This document shows, piece after piece, positions 1 through 58,605 of a DNA stretch of 64,000 bases. The stretch comes from Rhabdophis nuchalis (Eukaryota; Chordata; Lepidosauria; Squamata; Natricidae). The translations under genes were made by a program, and so were the position numbers. Position 1 is the first letter of the stretch. The number at the start of each line of letters is the position of its first letter. The notes beneath the pieces are model-generated. The model worked only from the letters and a program-made list of their open reading frames with translations, searched no databases and was not told where the DNA came from. Where the stretch lies: the NCBI GenBank assembly GCA_039707465.1, contig CM077647.1, positions 113,706,110 to 113,770,109 on the forward strand. The letters run 5' to 3'.

Positions 1-1230
1 GAGGATAATTGTGTGTGAGAAGTTGTTTTAGGTTAGAACTCCAAATTGCCTGAGGAAGGAGGCTCAGCACTTTTATGTACTAAGTTATATTTTAAAATAC
101 ATTTTACATCTGAAAGTAATGATTTATTTACCAGTAGTACAGGTGAACTCTTTTGTGTTCCTCACATACATGTAACTTACCAAGGTGTCAGTTTTTATCA
201 GCATATTTATATTTATTAGAGCTGTGTAAACTTCAAAGGGGTATTTCATTTTCATGATGCTTTGAGGGGAAAATAGACCTTCAAAGCTGTTTTATGAAGT
301 AACATGACCCCTACTATCCTACCTTTGCTTTGTATTCTGTAGGTCCCTCCATCCCCACTCAGCTAGAGCACACACACAATGCCTCAGTAAGGTTACCAAT
401 GTTGCTTCCACAATGGAAAGCACTGCTAACCATGTCAAATTCTAAACTCCTTGCAAAGAACAAACATTTATAAACATGACAGGAAGTAAAATTGTAATAA
501 TCTTGCTCAAAGGATTGATTTTTAAGTCTTTTAAATATTCTTACTTGGAATTGTAGGTTCTGAATATAATACCTTTGAAGACTGTTGACCTAAAACGTGT
601 AACCATTATATTTGAATTGAATGTCATTTCTTTTTCGGCAGCTATAACAATTTAACCAATGTATTTTAATCTTTAAATCTTTCCAAATTGGTAATTATTA
701 TTAAAAAAGGAAATATTTTATTAGCTGTCCTGAAACTCTCACCATCTATCTTGAGTAATCTGTTCAGAAGTATGAGAGGTACAGATAAAAAGCGAAGTTG
801 TGCAAAAAACATTTCATTGATGAGAAATTAGGCAAAAATAAGGTTAATTTAATGCAAGATATTAAAGTTTTGTCAATTTTAAAATAGAACCAAGAGAAGA
901 ACTGATGACAGAAGGATATAATTGTCAGTGATTCTTTTATTTATAATTATTGGAAAAGTAGACAAACATATAATTTTGAATACTAATACTTAATTTGAAA
1001 TATAATCATGTACAAATATGAACATGTAATTACTAAAATGCATAAACATTTATTGAAATTTGAAACAGAAGAATAAGTAAGAGAATGAATGATAAAGATG
1101 AACCAGAGGTGAGGCAGATCCCACTCCTGACCTTTCAGAAAGATAACCCTGGCCTTGCTTGGGGTACACAGAGCAGCATGCAACCATAGGGCTGGCTAGC
1201 ACTCTGAAAGCATTCCCTACCTTTTAATTA
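1..1230. other. AT-rich intergenic sequence, nothing recognised
   Basis: I see no exon with splice sites, no RNA gene and no clear repeat here. Reading frames are short and rich in codons typical of AT-rich noncoding DNA. Confidence 0.5.
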
Positions 1231-1249
1231 ATTTTTAACATTGAATTTT

Positions 1250-1346
1250 ATTCATACTTGCCTCTTCTGCATTTTATATACTGTTTTTATGTTTTAATAT
1301 TTTATTTGTACACTGCCCAGAGTGACTCTGAGGGAGAGGGGCATTT
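1250..1346 (+). mobile_element. LINE 3' tail remnant (CR1/L2 type)
   Basis: The string cactgcccagagtgactctg followed by gagggagaggggc resembles the 3' ends of vertebrate CR1/L2-group LINEs (normally before a tataaat tail). A similar tail occurs at 41751-41825. Only about 100 bp remain. Confidence 0.5.
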
Positions 1347-1405
1347 TCAAAGTTTTTGGTTGTAATATCCAGATGGAGACTATTCACAACTTCACAACCC
1401 CTTTC

Positions 1406-1452
1406 CTAATCAATGCCCATATTGGACCCAATCCAATATGAGCATTGATTAG
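1406..1452. repeat. Short hairpin, 20-nt arms
   Basis: Arms 1406-1425 and 1433-1452 are reverse complements with one mismatch around a 7-nt loop. Confidence 0.7.
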
Positions 1453-2651
1453 AGTTTTTTTTAACCAAAATTTGAATTTATTACGTTTTATACTGAATCA
1501 TGTGCTACTTTAATTCCTGCCCCTGATGTTTACAGCAATCTGCAACTCTTTTATTTAATCATCTAATAATTATATTTGTCACTTCATTGGATAGTTCTAA
1601 CTCCATATAATTTAAATTAAAATACTACCCTTTGGAAACACTCTATTTACTACTAGTCATTGTAAAGTTTGTCTTTTCATTGAAACATTTTGTGCTTTGA
1701 TAATTCTATTAAAATACCTCATCCTTTAGAGAGTTTGCTCCAAATGATTTTTGAAAGTTATAAGTAGTGCCTACCAAATTCCACATTATACATGTATTTG
1801 TTGTTACTTTAGATAAATAAGCCAATGTAACTTTCCAGGAAGTTGTAAAGTTACATGAACCCGTCTATATTTTCTTGTCCTCTTTCCTTCCACAAAAAGA
1901 TAAGACATATTTTTTTTTAAGACAAATGTTTGCTTAGTGTCTTCTAGCACAGAGGTTACACTTGGAATTACAGTATAATAAGTTTGAAAACAGACTAAAA
2001 TCAGGTTCTATAATTATCCAACTGCCCAATTATTAACTTGTTTTCTGCTTTTAATGGGCTTAACGTTAAAATAATGAAATTTCTTTAAGGATTTTAAAAA
2101 ATATATGTTTGCCTCTATTATTATTGCTTTACATTCTTTTTGTTATTTAATTACCAAAAGAAATATAGTCATTCCCTTACTTATGAATTTTAGAATGGCA
2201 AACATTTACCCATACAAACAAATCTGTCTCTGACTCCAGCCTAGAAGGTTGGAAAGTAGAAAATAGGTTAGTTTATGCACGCTGTGAGCCTTCTATCAAG
2301 AAGGTGGCAGTACCACATCCTTGGCCAGGAGCATGTTTGGTAGGCTCCACTGAGTCTTGACTGAGTGGAGCAGAAACGGACATGAACATGTCTGAACAGG
2401 GTCCAAACACCTCAGAAGAAAAGAATTGCTGAGGCACTAAAAATTGCCTCCACCTGAATACTGACACAGGATGGGGCTCTATCAGAGAAGAACAATCGAC
2501 CCATGTACATGCTTGGAGAGATTTAATGGCAGGAAAATGGGGTGGCATGAGAATGGGCATTGGAGCTGGGAGTCTCTCACTGCTGGAAAGCTCCCACCAA
2601 ATTTGCTCCTCCTTATCCCTGTGGAGAATTAAACTGTGTGGGCTCACTATC
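1453..2651. other. AT-rich intergenic sequence, nothing recognised
   Basis: No coding, RNA or repeat signal could be supported in this stretch. Confidence 0.45.
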
Positions 2652-2659
2652 ATTTATAT

Positions 2660-2981
2660 CAGGGATCCCCAACCTTTTTGGCACCAGGGACCAGTTTCAT
2701 TTTAAAGAAAATTCCGCGGACCAGTGGGCATGGCTCAGCTGGTGTAGAGGGGGAGCAGGGGGGAGGGGGAACAGGCGGCGAATGCATGCGGGGGGGGCAG
2801 TGGGCTCACTCACCCCTCTTGGCCCCCAATGGTGCGAGCGGCCGCGCCTGCGCTCTCCCACCCCGGTGCGCGCTCTGCCAAGGGGGCTGCTCCCTCCTCC
2901 TCCTCTGGCCTTGCGGCCGGCCCGGTTCCTATCAAGCCACGGACCGGCACTGGTCCACGGACCGGGGGTTGGGGACCCCTG
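2660..2981. mobile_element. hAT-type non-autonomous transposon, GC-rich interior
   Basis: The ends cagggatccccaacc and ggttggggacccctg are inverted repeats. The perfect 8-bp target duplication atttatat flanks both sides (2652-2659 and 2982-2989). The interior 2700-2960 is strongly GC- and CpG-rich in AT-rich surroundings. No transposase remains. Confidence 0.93.
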
Positions 2982-2989
2982 ATTTATAT

Positions 2990-4518
2990 GATCAAGACCA
3001 AGCAGTGTACACCTCACCCTTTCGCTTATGGGTTGTACTGGTTATCTTGTTGGCAGCTCTTTCCCAGTGAGGGTCCCAGGGCCTGTGGAATGACTCCCCT
3101 GTCTTTGCCCCAGTGGCTGAAGTCTGAGCAAGTAAGTGAGCAATGAGAGAAAGCTGAGATGCTCACTGCTGCTTAAAGAGCATTAAGGGATTAGGGTTAA
3201 TTTGCAATTGATCAGGTGAAGAAATGTAACATAACATTTTTTTTAATACTTGGACTTATGAAAAAGGCACTTAGTAATAGCCTCTTGGAACACAATCTGT
3301 TCATAAGTAGGGAACTCTAGCCATTTCTGTAATGGCTGCCATGATATTGCACATTAAGAAGTTCTTGGCTACTTGGACTTAAAGGTGCTTTGCCTATCCT
3401 CAGACTATTTATGATTTAACAAGAGCATATATGAGTCACAATTCTATTAATATGGAACAAAAAATAGATAAGTCTCTTAAACTGTAAGCCTTTTCAGTTC
3501 AGATTTGACGATAGATCCTCAAGGTAACTTAGGCTAATAAGGTCAACCAAGGCATGAACTAATATATCATTTCAACTGAAAATATCCAGGGAATGGCTAC
3601 AATGTTTAAATAAGATAATTCTATTGTCAAATAGAATTAGTACCTAATAATATTTTTTCAGATATTAGAAATACATTATTCACATGTAATTTTTAACAGC
3701 TTTGCAAATCTGTTTATGCACATATTAAAATACTTCAAAAGCATCAAAAGTAACAATATTTAATGAGGCTAAGAATATCTGAGCACCCGTTTTCAAAGCA
3801 AAAGTGATTTCAGGAAGTGGATCTCAGGGCAGGTATGGCAAAAGATCATGGCAAAGATCTTTGCCAAAGGAATTAGTAAGTAAATTGATTCTTTTGAATT
3901 TCTCTGGATAAGGAGATTGCCCATGTGTGCTCCAGATGACTGTTTCCCGCTAGACTGCAGGACAGTGGTTTTCTGTGGATTGGAGTGCTGGGATATGATG
4001 AGATTAACCACCTTTCTCACAACTCTGGTGGGGCTTTTTAAAGGAAACTAGGTTTGCAAGGCACACTTTTAGAAATTTCTCATTAACTATTTCTAAGCTA
4101 TTAGAGACCCTCACAATTACAAGTTTGAAAATGATTGTGAGTTTGTAAATATTTTTGATTATATTTTTGATCGTAAGCTTAAGAATTCAAATAATTAAAA
4201 TAAACAGCAAAACATAAATAGGATTTTGATCCTAGAAAGTCCTAAATGGATTAAGGTCCAGATATAAAAAGATTTTGGAATTACTTATAAAGCACAAATA
4301 GCTTCTGATATGGTTTTTATATGATATGAATAAAGAATTTTATGATTTCAAAAATCGACCATTAGAGGGGACTATAATTTTTACATAAAGATATAGGGGC
4401 TCGAAAGTTGGTTTATGTTATAACAATAATGACACTAAAGGAGACTTTTGAAGAATGGAATCAGAAAACAGTAGCCACAATGTTAACAATATTAATAATG
4501 ACGTCTGCTCCTATGGAG
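2990..4518. other. Intergenic sequence, nothing recognised
   Basis: AT-rich sequence without supported exons or clear repeats. Confidence 0.4.
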
Positions 4519-5030
4519 AGATTTACAACCAGAATTGAGCCCCAACTTTTTGTTACTAAGCAAGACAGTTGTTAAGTCAGTTTTGCCCCATTTTGAGACT
4601 TCTTGCCACAGTTAATAAGTGAATTACTGCACTTATTTAATTAGTATCATAGTTAATAATAATAATTAATTAATAATTTATTATATTTATAAACCACCCC
4701 CTCTCCCCGAAGGGACTCGGGGCGGTGTACAGGAAAATTAAAAAAACCAACTAAAAACATACAATACACACAAATTTAAAAACAAATTAAACTACCCTGT
4801 ACAAAATATAAAAACCATTAAAGTTGTTAGGTGAATCTGCCTTCCCACCGCAGTTGGGACACTACAACTATCATAAGTCTGAGTCAGTTGCAAAATGTCT
4901 GAATTTTAATCATGTGACCATGGGAAGGCAGTGTGAAAAAATTTGAGAAATGGTCGTATCACTTTTTTCAGTGACATTTTAACATCAGATAGTCACTAAA
5001 CAAAGGATTCTGAGTCAGGATTGCCTGTAT
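4519..5030. mobile_element. Squamate MITE (long-TIR family), interrupted by a LINE tail
   Basis: The sequence shares the pattern ttacaacca..attgagcccc...gttgttaag...catgtgaccatggg with copies at 22728, 33226 and 34636. The family's ends are inverted repeats of about 20 bp. The right end (cctgactcagaatcc-like when complemented) is degraded. A LINE tail sits inside at about 4655-4826. Confidence 0.7.
4655..4826 (-). mobile_element. L2-like LINE 3' end nested in a MITE
   Basis: An (ATT)-type tail is followed by accaccccctctccccgaag and ggactcggggcggtgtacag, the complement of the 3' end of the L2-like LINE at 28.6-32.9 kb. MITE sequence continues on both sides. Confidence 0.75.
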
Positions 5031-5148
5031 GTTCAAAAGATATTACTAAAGAAATATCAGATATAGAAGAAATGTTATTTGACAAGATAAGAGGTGGTAT
5101 CAAACTGAATATATAACTAACTTGACAGGCCAAGAGAATGATTTAGAA

Positions 5149-5346
5149 CAGTGCCCCCCAACCTTTTGGGCGCCAGGGACTGGTTCTGTGGAAAGAGTTT
5201 TTTCCAAGGACTGGAAAGGGCATGATTTCACACACTGCCTGTATCCCACGCATGTGCAGATGGGAAATAGCTCATTTACATGGCTCGGTTTCTGGCGCGC
5301 CATAGACAGGTGCTGGTCCATCACAGCCCAAGTTTTGGGGACCCTG
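5149..5346. mobile_element. hAT-type MITE
   Basis: The ends cagtgccccccaacctt and agttttggggaccctg are imperfect inverted repeats, related to those of the element at 2660. Flanking 8-mers are atttagaa (5141-5148) and atttagag (5347-5354), 7 of 8 identical. Confidence 0.85.
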
Positions 5347-5354
5347 ATTTAGAG

Positions 5355-7318
5355 AAAGGTTTAACTGATTCTACAAAAGAAATTGGTAGTTTTAAATTTA
5401 AAAGGGAAATACAAATGATAAACCAAGAGAGTGACCTAGATAATTTTTCTGTACTAGATTTTCAAAAGAGGTGTGATGGAACATATCCATGAAGGTGAGG
5501 TGAAGTGATGGATTACAGAAAAGCAGCAGATTCCTTCAAAGGAGGGAACACGTTTGAAGAAAGAGGGCAAGACAAGAAACATCCACCACAGAGATGGATT
5601 TTGGAAAGCGGAAATTATTTGGGATAGCCAGTCTCTAGAATCTCCCAATATCCATCAGTTTAGGGTAGTACAGGTTTAGTCTGGCGAAAATCTGCCTATA
5701 CAGCATAAGCAAATACAAGAATTGAACTTTGGCTTTGCTTTGTGTTTGGTGCAAAGCCTGATGAAGCTTGAAAGCTTTGTGTGATGGGACGCAGAAAAAA
5801 TGTAGAGAAATCAAATCCTACAAGAATATTTGAACAAACTAAAGATTGACACTGATAGAAGTACAGGGAAGGAATATAAAGATGGGTTTATTTGAAATAA
5901 TTAAAATAAGATATATTACTTCTTTATGGACTTTCTAGTGAAACTGGGACTAGAAAAAAATGCTTTATGGAATAGATAGCAGAAATATCACATAAAATGA
6001 TAAATGTTTCTGAAGAGGCTGAAGAGTTACTAAATTTTATACTTGTGATGGTTCTTTATATTTTGTTCTCTTTCTTCATTTTTCTTTGTTTTTGCACTTT
6101 TCACTCATTTTCTCTATTCTCTTTAAGTTAGATTTTCCTATTATAATCAATCTTAATAAAAATTATATAGGGGTGACTTCAGAAAGTAGAAAAATAAACT
6201 GGACATTTAGTATTTAATTTTCCAGTACTTTCCCCCCACCCCTGCAAATGACAAGAAGAAGAAAAAAAAATCAAAAGATTCTTATTGCACAGATCCGTAC
6301 CCCTGAATTGTTTACGTTTTCTATTAAGCAGAATTCTTGCAGGCTTTGGCAATTCATTTCCAGGCCATAAACTTTTTGATATACTACTTGTCAACTGTAT
6401 TGTTGCTCTTATTGTTTCTTATATATTTGGAGTAAGTGAATCATTAAACCAGCAATTGACTAGAAGCCAGACAAGGTATTTATCAAATGCATATTTTGTT
6501 AAAGCTCAAAGAAAGGAAATTTATCTTTAATAGAAAATGTGTCCTATGCTGTTTGTAATTCAGATTTTAGCAGCAGTATTTTCCCCCTCTTATTAGAAGA
6601 GATTCTAGAATATTCTCAAGTCTAGAGTGATCAAGAGCTAATTAGGGCAATTATAACTTACCGGTAACCTTCTAATACTACTTCTTAGAGTGTATTTTGT
6701 ATGAACCAAAGAAGCAGGATTGAGCTCAATAGTACTCCATCACTTTTGTTTCTCAAAAGTAGCCATTTTCAGAAGAATTACATACCTGTTATGAGTAGTC
6801 CACTCCCCCCCCCCCACCCCAATTCAGGTACACCAGAATTCTTGGAGAGTAAATGACTTAAATAGTTGAAATGTGTGACAGTTCCTGCTTGTGCTTTCAT
6901 CCATTGCAAATTTCATCCATTTGTCTTTGTTGTCTGTTAGATTCTCTCCTCTCCTTCTAAAGAGTTTTGATCATAATGTTGTTCCTCTGGTATATCCCAG
7001 CTACGGTAGTTTTTATAAATACATTTCTTTTACTGTGGAATGTGCCTTTTGCATCAAAGATGTTTTCTGGTAAAACAATTTTACTGGAGATGTAAGAAAA
7101 AGTAGAATACAATGCTTTCTCATCTTGTGAAGAGATGCGTTGTATGATTTTTTTTCTCTTTTACTGGCCCATTTTATTCCCTTGGAAGTTCTACTGATGA
7201 CAATGGAGGTGAATTCATCTATACCTACTCTACTATTACCATACATTTGCTATTTTTGTGCACATTTATCTATTTATAGCACCAAGGAAATGGAAGGCTA
7301 GATTCTGTGGCTAGAAGT
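5355..7318. other. Intergenic sequence, nothing recognised
   Basis: AT-rich sequence with a short poly-C tract near 6805. I found no supported exon, RNA gene or clear repeat. Confidence 0.4.
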
Positions 7319-7376
7319 TTGAGTTTGAGTTTATTTATATTTATATCCCGCCCTTCTCCACAGAGGACCCAGGGCA
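7319..7376 (-). mobile_element. LINE 3' end remnant
   Basis: The sequence tatcccgcccttctccacag then aggacccagggc matches the start of the complemented LINE tails at 58339 and 62908. Confidence 0.6.
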
Positions 7377-8639
7377 GCGGTCTTCAAATAGCAATGGTTT
7401 TGGGTTTTTTTTGGCCTCTGCCAAAAGCACTGTAGCACTAATCTGGTGTGCAGAACATTGGAAGTCAAGAGAGGGCTTAGTAGGTGGATCACTTCTCAAT
7501 GCAGGAATGCAGCATTCCTTGCTTTGTCAGAGGGGGATTCAAAACACCTTTTGGATCCTGCCCTCCAGTGGGCTAGCTTCCTAATAAAGCCTTTATTACG
7601 CAATAAAGCCTGCCTTATTAACATCAATACTTGGGGGGGAAGTAGGAGTCAATGCCATTATTTCCTACTTGCAACACTTGTTTTTTCACTATCCGCTTCT
7701 CAATTTTTGCATCTAAAAAGATTATGGAAGAAAAAAGAATAGTTTTCTAAAAGCTCTTAGTCTGAACACAACCTCAATAGGGAGCTCAGATTATAATAGC
7801 AAGTATCGTATAGGGAAGACAGGGAAAACAGGGTCAAAGAATCTAAACTGTTTTTGTCTTAATTATGTTTATTTATTTTCATTGTTCACATTTCTTTTTA
7901 AATTTCAGCCAGGTTGGTGCTGCCTTATGCAATATCATCTTTCCTTTCAAAGCCCGCCTTTATATAATATGGTAGACGTACAAAATCTCATGTACAAGGC
8001 TTTCATTTCAAAGTGCAGATACCTTTATAAAAAAAAAAAAGTTGAACCTTAATCAAGGTAAAAATTTCCAAAAGTGCAGAGGAGACTGCCATTGCTTTTA
8101 GGTCTAAACTTGCAACTGAATTAATGAGCAGAGGACCTTTAAGGCTAAGGCATACTCATCTCCCATAAGACAACTGCTTTAAGAGAAGCCTCAGGTGGCT
8201 TTGGTAATTAAGGAGAGCAAGTAAGATCTTCTCTAGGTCTTGATCTCCCTCTTATCAAGGCACATAGATCAATAAAGCTTGAAGCATAAGGATTCCACCC
8301 CAGAGCATGAAAGATCTCATAGAGTAGACTTTGCTTCTATTTTAGTTGCATTCTTTTATAAGAGAGAAGCAGCAGAAAAGCACGCACATCCTGACATTTT
8401 CATGAGAAATCCTCCCAAATTGCAGGGGCTTGGCATCCCTTTGCATATCCAAAGCTTATAAAGAAAAACTCAGCAGCACTGAAGTATTATCATCCTTATC
8501 TGTTTGGTACAGATACAATTCTTAGGAGCATCAATTCTGCTCCTTTTTCTCAAAATATCTTTGCCATACTAAATAATAATGACAGCCCTTATAAACAGGG
8601 CAAAAGGCATATGTTGCAGAAGGCCCTTTCATTCCATCC
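7377..8639. other. WNK4 3' flank or 3'UTR, extent unknown
   Basis: No repeat or second gene is recognised. Minus-strand AATAAA-like hexamers occur near 7869-7880, but the cleavage site of WNK4 cannot be assigned. Confidence 0.35.
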
Positions 8640-8698
8640 TTTTGAGGGTGGGCACCAGGTTGAGGTAGAATCCACAAAAGCGTCCTCCAATGGTCTGG

Positions 8699-8701
<3 letters not shown>
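8640..8701 (-). CDS. WNK4: WNK4 exon 20: predicted stop codon at its first three bases, then 3'UTR
   Basis: A polypyrimidine tract and acceptor (gttttttcag) precede TAACCAGACC. Spliced to exon 19 in phase 0, the first codon of this exon is the stop TAA (8699-8701). The protein then ends at the same residue as mammalian WNK4. The 3'UTR continues to lower coordinates and its end was not located. An alternative last exon elsewhere is possible. Confidence 0.55.
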
Positions 8702-54935
<46,234 letters not shown>

Positions 54936-55275
54936 CGGACGGCCAGTCAAGAAAACGCGCTGTATCGGAGCGCAATTACTTGCCTACTAAGCCAGCGGCC
55001 AAGCAGCCGCTAAGTGCGCTCCGCGGCGGCACCGCCCCCTCCAGGCGCTGCTTTCTCCTCCCCCTTTTTTTAACTAACCTGTTATGTTCTGCTCGCCGCC
55101 TACCTCTTTTTCCCCGAAGGAGCCACAGTGCACTGCACCGATACGACACGCCCACCCCAGAGGGCTGGAAGCTCGTACCCTTCCAAGAGCCTTCTTTAAG
55201 TAACTCGTGTGTTCGAGGGTAGCAAGAGGTTAGCAACGGGGTATAGCGCTACTACTGCTGCTGCTGCCGCTGCCG
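54936..55275 (-). promoter_or_regulatory. WNK4: CpG-rich WNK4 promoter and 5' leader, ending in a CTG/CCG repeat
   Basis: The sequence just upstream of the WNK4 start is GC- and CpG-rich compared with the AT-rich flanks. It has no obvious TATA box on the minus strand, as for a CpG-island promoter. A short CTG/CCG triplet repeat lies at 55251-55275. The transcription start cannot be set from sequence alone. Confidence 0.6.
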
Positions 55276-55796
55276 GCATTCCTGCTGTTTTTTAAAAGGG
55301 TAATAGAAATGCAAAATGTGTTACCTTTGCTTTGGGAAAGCGCCTTTCAATGAAAAAGGCTCTTAAAATCCCAAGTACGTCAATGGGGCCAACTGCATTG
55401 TGATCGTCATTGCTTCATATTTTCCTAGTTTTATGGCAGTTGTAAGATAAAAGTTTGTGGGCAGAACAAATTTCTGTATTCTCTGCTATGCCTTGATTTT
55501 TTGATGAGACGACATAAACTTGAATGACTCAAAATGTTTGCTTTTTAAAACAGGACTGGAGTTTACCAATCTATTTTCATTGCAGCTGATTTCAACCCTA
55601 AAAATATATGCAAATGCACCTGCAACCCCTGTTGTCTCATATAATGATGAGGCAGAGCTTGCCAATCCACCCCTCCCAAGCCAAATCTGCTTCTTAGGAA
55701 AAACTACCAACAAGCTTCACCTTTTTGGAGTTTAGTGATATGCACTGTTATTTTTCATCCATGAATGAGTTAGATACTATTCCTCAACAAATGAAA

Positions 55797-56325
55797 GATA
55801 ATAATAATAATAATAATTTAATTTCTATCCCGCTCTCTCTCCCCAAGGGGACTCGAGGCGGGGCACAGGCAATTAAAAATACAAATAGACCACAAACAAA
55901 TACAAAATACAAAGTTAAAAATAAATTAAATAAATCCTGCGCTAAAACCCATAACTAGACTAAAAATTACCCCTAAAAAACCCTGACCTAAAAAGAGACT
56001 ACCCAAGGCCGGCCAGACGAAAAAAGTGCGTCTTTAATTTTAGGCGGAAGGAGCGGAGGTCCGTGGTTGTCCTGATATCGGGGGGAAGGTCATTCCAGAG
56101 GGCTGGGCCCGCCACAGAGAAGGCCCTTCCCCTGGGCGTCGCCCGCTGACAAAGTCTAGTGGACGGCACCCGGAGAAGTCCCTCTCTGTGGGAGCGAATC
56201 GGCCGTGAGGATGTATGGGGCAGGATCCGATCCCGCAGATAGCTAGGTCCCGAGCCATGGAGCGCTTTGAAGATGGTGACTAACACCTTGAAGCGTACCC
56301 GGAAGACGACAGGTAGCCAGTGAAG
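55797..56325 (-). mobile_element. L2-like LINE 3' fragment
   Basis: (aat)n tail, tatcccgctctctctcccca, ggggactcgaggcggggcac, then minus-strand coding for FKALHGSGPSYLRDRILPHT and TRLCQRATPRGRAFSVAGPA, homologous to the 3' coding part of the element at 28565. It lies 860 bp upstream of the WNK4 start. Confidence 0.9.
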
Positions 56326-56937
56326 CTGAATTGTAACAGTTTGTTCAAGATTGTACCAAAAGTTTTTTGTTTTAATGAAATTTTGGCATAATGTCTTTAG
56401 ATAGAAATTTTTCTATCTGAGATAATAGATTCCTTAACTCCGAATTGAAACTTGTAGGCACCTTGACTATTAATGCATTTTTTTGTACATAATTCTTTGT
56501 GGCTTACTTTTCCTGCACCAAAAGCTATTCCAGAACCTTTATCCTGACATATATGAATGGGGATGCAGGAAGAAGTGTATAAAGAGATTGTTATATTTCC
56601 TTCTGGTCTACAAGGTCATGGAGATTCCCAGTTAAGGTACTCCCCACTGAATCTCTTAATGATGAGGAGTCTACTCTGGCAATATATTCTACATTACACT
56701 TAGCTGAACTGATTCCATAAATTGCCTATGTGGCACCAGACCAATTGGATTATAAAGGACTTTTTTCTCAATTTCCACAGTGATTTCTTTTTAACCAATC
56801 TTAGTGGTACCTGGTTCAGCTTGCTCAAAGCATTTGTGCTATTGTTATTAGTTGCAAAGTCATGTCCAACCCATCACAAACCCATGGACAACGTTCCTCC
56901 AGGCCTTCCTGTCCTCTATCATCCCCCGGAGTCCATT

Positions 56938-56938
<1 letters not shown>

Positions 56939-57033
<95 letters not shown>
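56939..57033 (+). repeat. (AAT)n microsatellite, about 31 units
   Basis: Uninterrupted aat units forming the 3' tail of the adjoining minus-strand LINE. Poly-Asn, poly-Ile and poly-Tyr frames here are artefacts. Confidence 0.98.
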
Positions 57034-57694
57034 TTATAACCCGCTCTCTCTCCCCAAAGGGACTCGAGGCGGGGCACAGGGAATTTAAAAATACAAATAA
57101 AAACCACAAACATAATACAATGTTAAAACGAATTAAACTAACCCTGCGCTAAAATCCCATATAAAAACTAAAACTAAGCCCTAAAACCCCCTAAAAACAG
57201 TTTAATTACCCTAGGCCGGCCAAGCAGAAGAAGTGTGTTTTTAATTTTTGATGGAAGGAGCGGAGGTCCGTGGTTGTTCTAATTTCGGGGGTAAGGTCGT
57301 TCCAGAGGGTCGGGCCCGCCACAGAGAAGGCCCTTCCCCTGGGCGTCGCCCGCTGGCATAACCTAGTGGACGGCACCCGGAGAAGTCCCTCTCTGTGGGA
57401 GCGAATCGGTCGCAGGGATGTATGGGGCAGAATGCGATCCCGCAGATAGCTAGGTCCCGTGCCATGGAGCGCTTTGAAGATGATAACCAGCACCTTGAAG
57501 CGCACCCGAAAGACGACAGGCAGCCAATGCAGCTCGCGCAGGAGCGGTGTTACATGGGAAAACCTAGAGGTTCCCATAACTGTCCGCGCGGCCACATTCT
57601 GGACAAGCTGAAGTCTTCGGGTGCACCTCAAGGGGAGCCCCATGTAGAGAGCATTGCAGTAGTCCAGTCGGGATGTCATGAGAGCATCCCGCAT
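57034..57694 (-). mobile_element. L2-like LINE 3' fragment with C-terminal coding part
   Basis: Minus-strand coding runs LDYCNALYMGLPLRCTRRLQ, ITPLLRELHW-type block, FKALHGTGPSYLRDRILPHT and TPRGRAFSVAGPTLWNDLTP. Flanking cattta on both sides (left at about 56933-56938) suggests a short target duplication inside the surrounding repeat. Confidence 0.92.
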
Positions 57695-58338
57695 TTAAGC
57701 TCATGTCTACTGCTTCAGTGACTCCATCCAGGCACTTCATTCTCTGTCCTCCCATTCTTCTTTTGCAGAAGTGTATTAGTGTGTTCCCAGCATTAGGCTC
57801 TTCTCCAATGAGTCCTTCTCATTAGGTGGCCAAAGTATTTGACTTTCATCTTTAGGATCTGGCATCCTGAAGAGCAGTCAAGGGTGATCTCTCTAGGATT
57901 GACCGTTTGGATTGCCTTGCAGTCCAAGGGACTTGCAGGAGTTTTCTCCAGCACCATAGTTCAAAGGCCTCAATTTTTCAGCGCTCAACCTTCTTTCTGC
58001 TCGAACTTTCACAGCCATACATTGCAACTGGGTAAACCATAGCATAGACTATATGCATTTGTGCTGTAGCTTAATGCAAAAATGAGAGAGAACTGAAGTC
58101 AGAAGACCAAAGAATGCATAAATCATTCCCTTTCCCCGAGATTGCTGTAACTGATCATATATTTTTCAAAGAAATGTTTTGCCTTCTTCATCCTTTAAAA
58201 CATTTGAAAATGTGGGCATTTTAAGTAATGTGATGCTCAATGGATACTGTTCAGTAAATGATTTACGATGAGTACCGTATTTTTTGGAGTATAAGAGGCA
58301 TTAAAAAAAAGTAGGTAGGTAGGTAGAGGGATATTTTT

Positions 58339-58605
58339 ATTTATTTATTTTAATCACATTTATATCCCGCCCTTCTCCACAAAGGACCCAGGGCGGCGCA
58401 CAGGAATTTAAAAAACATACAAAACAATAAATACAGAATTTTAAAACATATTAAACTATAATCCTATGCTAAAATCCAAATTAAAATCCCCAATTTAAAA
58501 CTATCTAAAATAGTCCCAACGGAAGGTTAGGCTAGGCTGGCTTGCTGAAAAAGATGTGTCTTTAGACACTGGCGGAAGAGGCGGAGGTCCGAGATGGTAC
58601 GCAAT
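58339..58605 (-). mobile_element. L2-type LINE 3' end nested in the TA transposon
   Basis: tatcccgcccttctccacaa, aggacccagggcggcgcaca, then ggcggaagaggcggaggtcc at its right end, as in the copy at 62908. It breaks off into the microsatellite at about 58606. Confidence 0.88.

Larger units (their letters stand above)
56836..58075. mobile_element. BovB/RTE-like or other LINE fragment, split by an L2-like insertion
   Basis: Left part 56836-56936 (gttgcaaagtcatgtccaac, catggacaacgttcctccag) continues at 57697-58075 (tcatgtctactgcttcagtg, aggcacttcattctctgtcc, ttgcagtccaagggacttgc, cacagccatacattgcaact). The two halves read as one repeat from memory of squamate genomes. Class assignment is uncertain. 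Confidence 0.5.

Noticed and set aside
2560..3146. Overlapping frames across 2560-3146
   Set aside because: They lie across a GC-rich hAT element, lack splice or family support, and change composition at the element ends.
56722..57109. Frames with poly-Asn, poly-Ile and poly-Tyr
   Set aside because: These are translations of the (AAT)n array in different frames.
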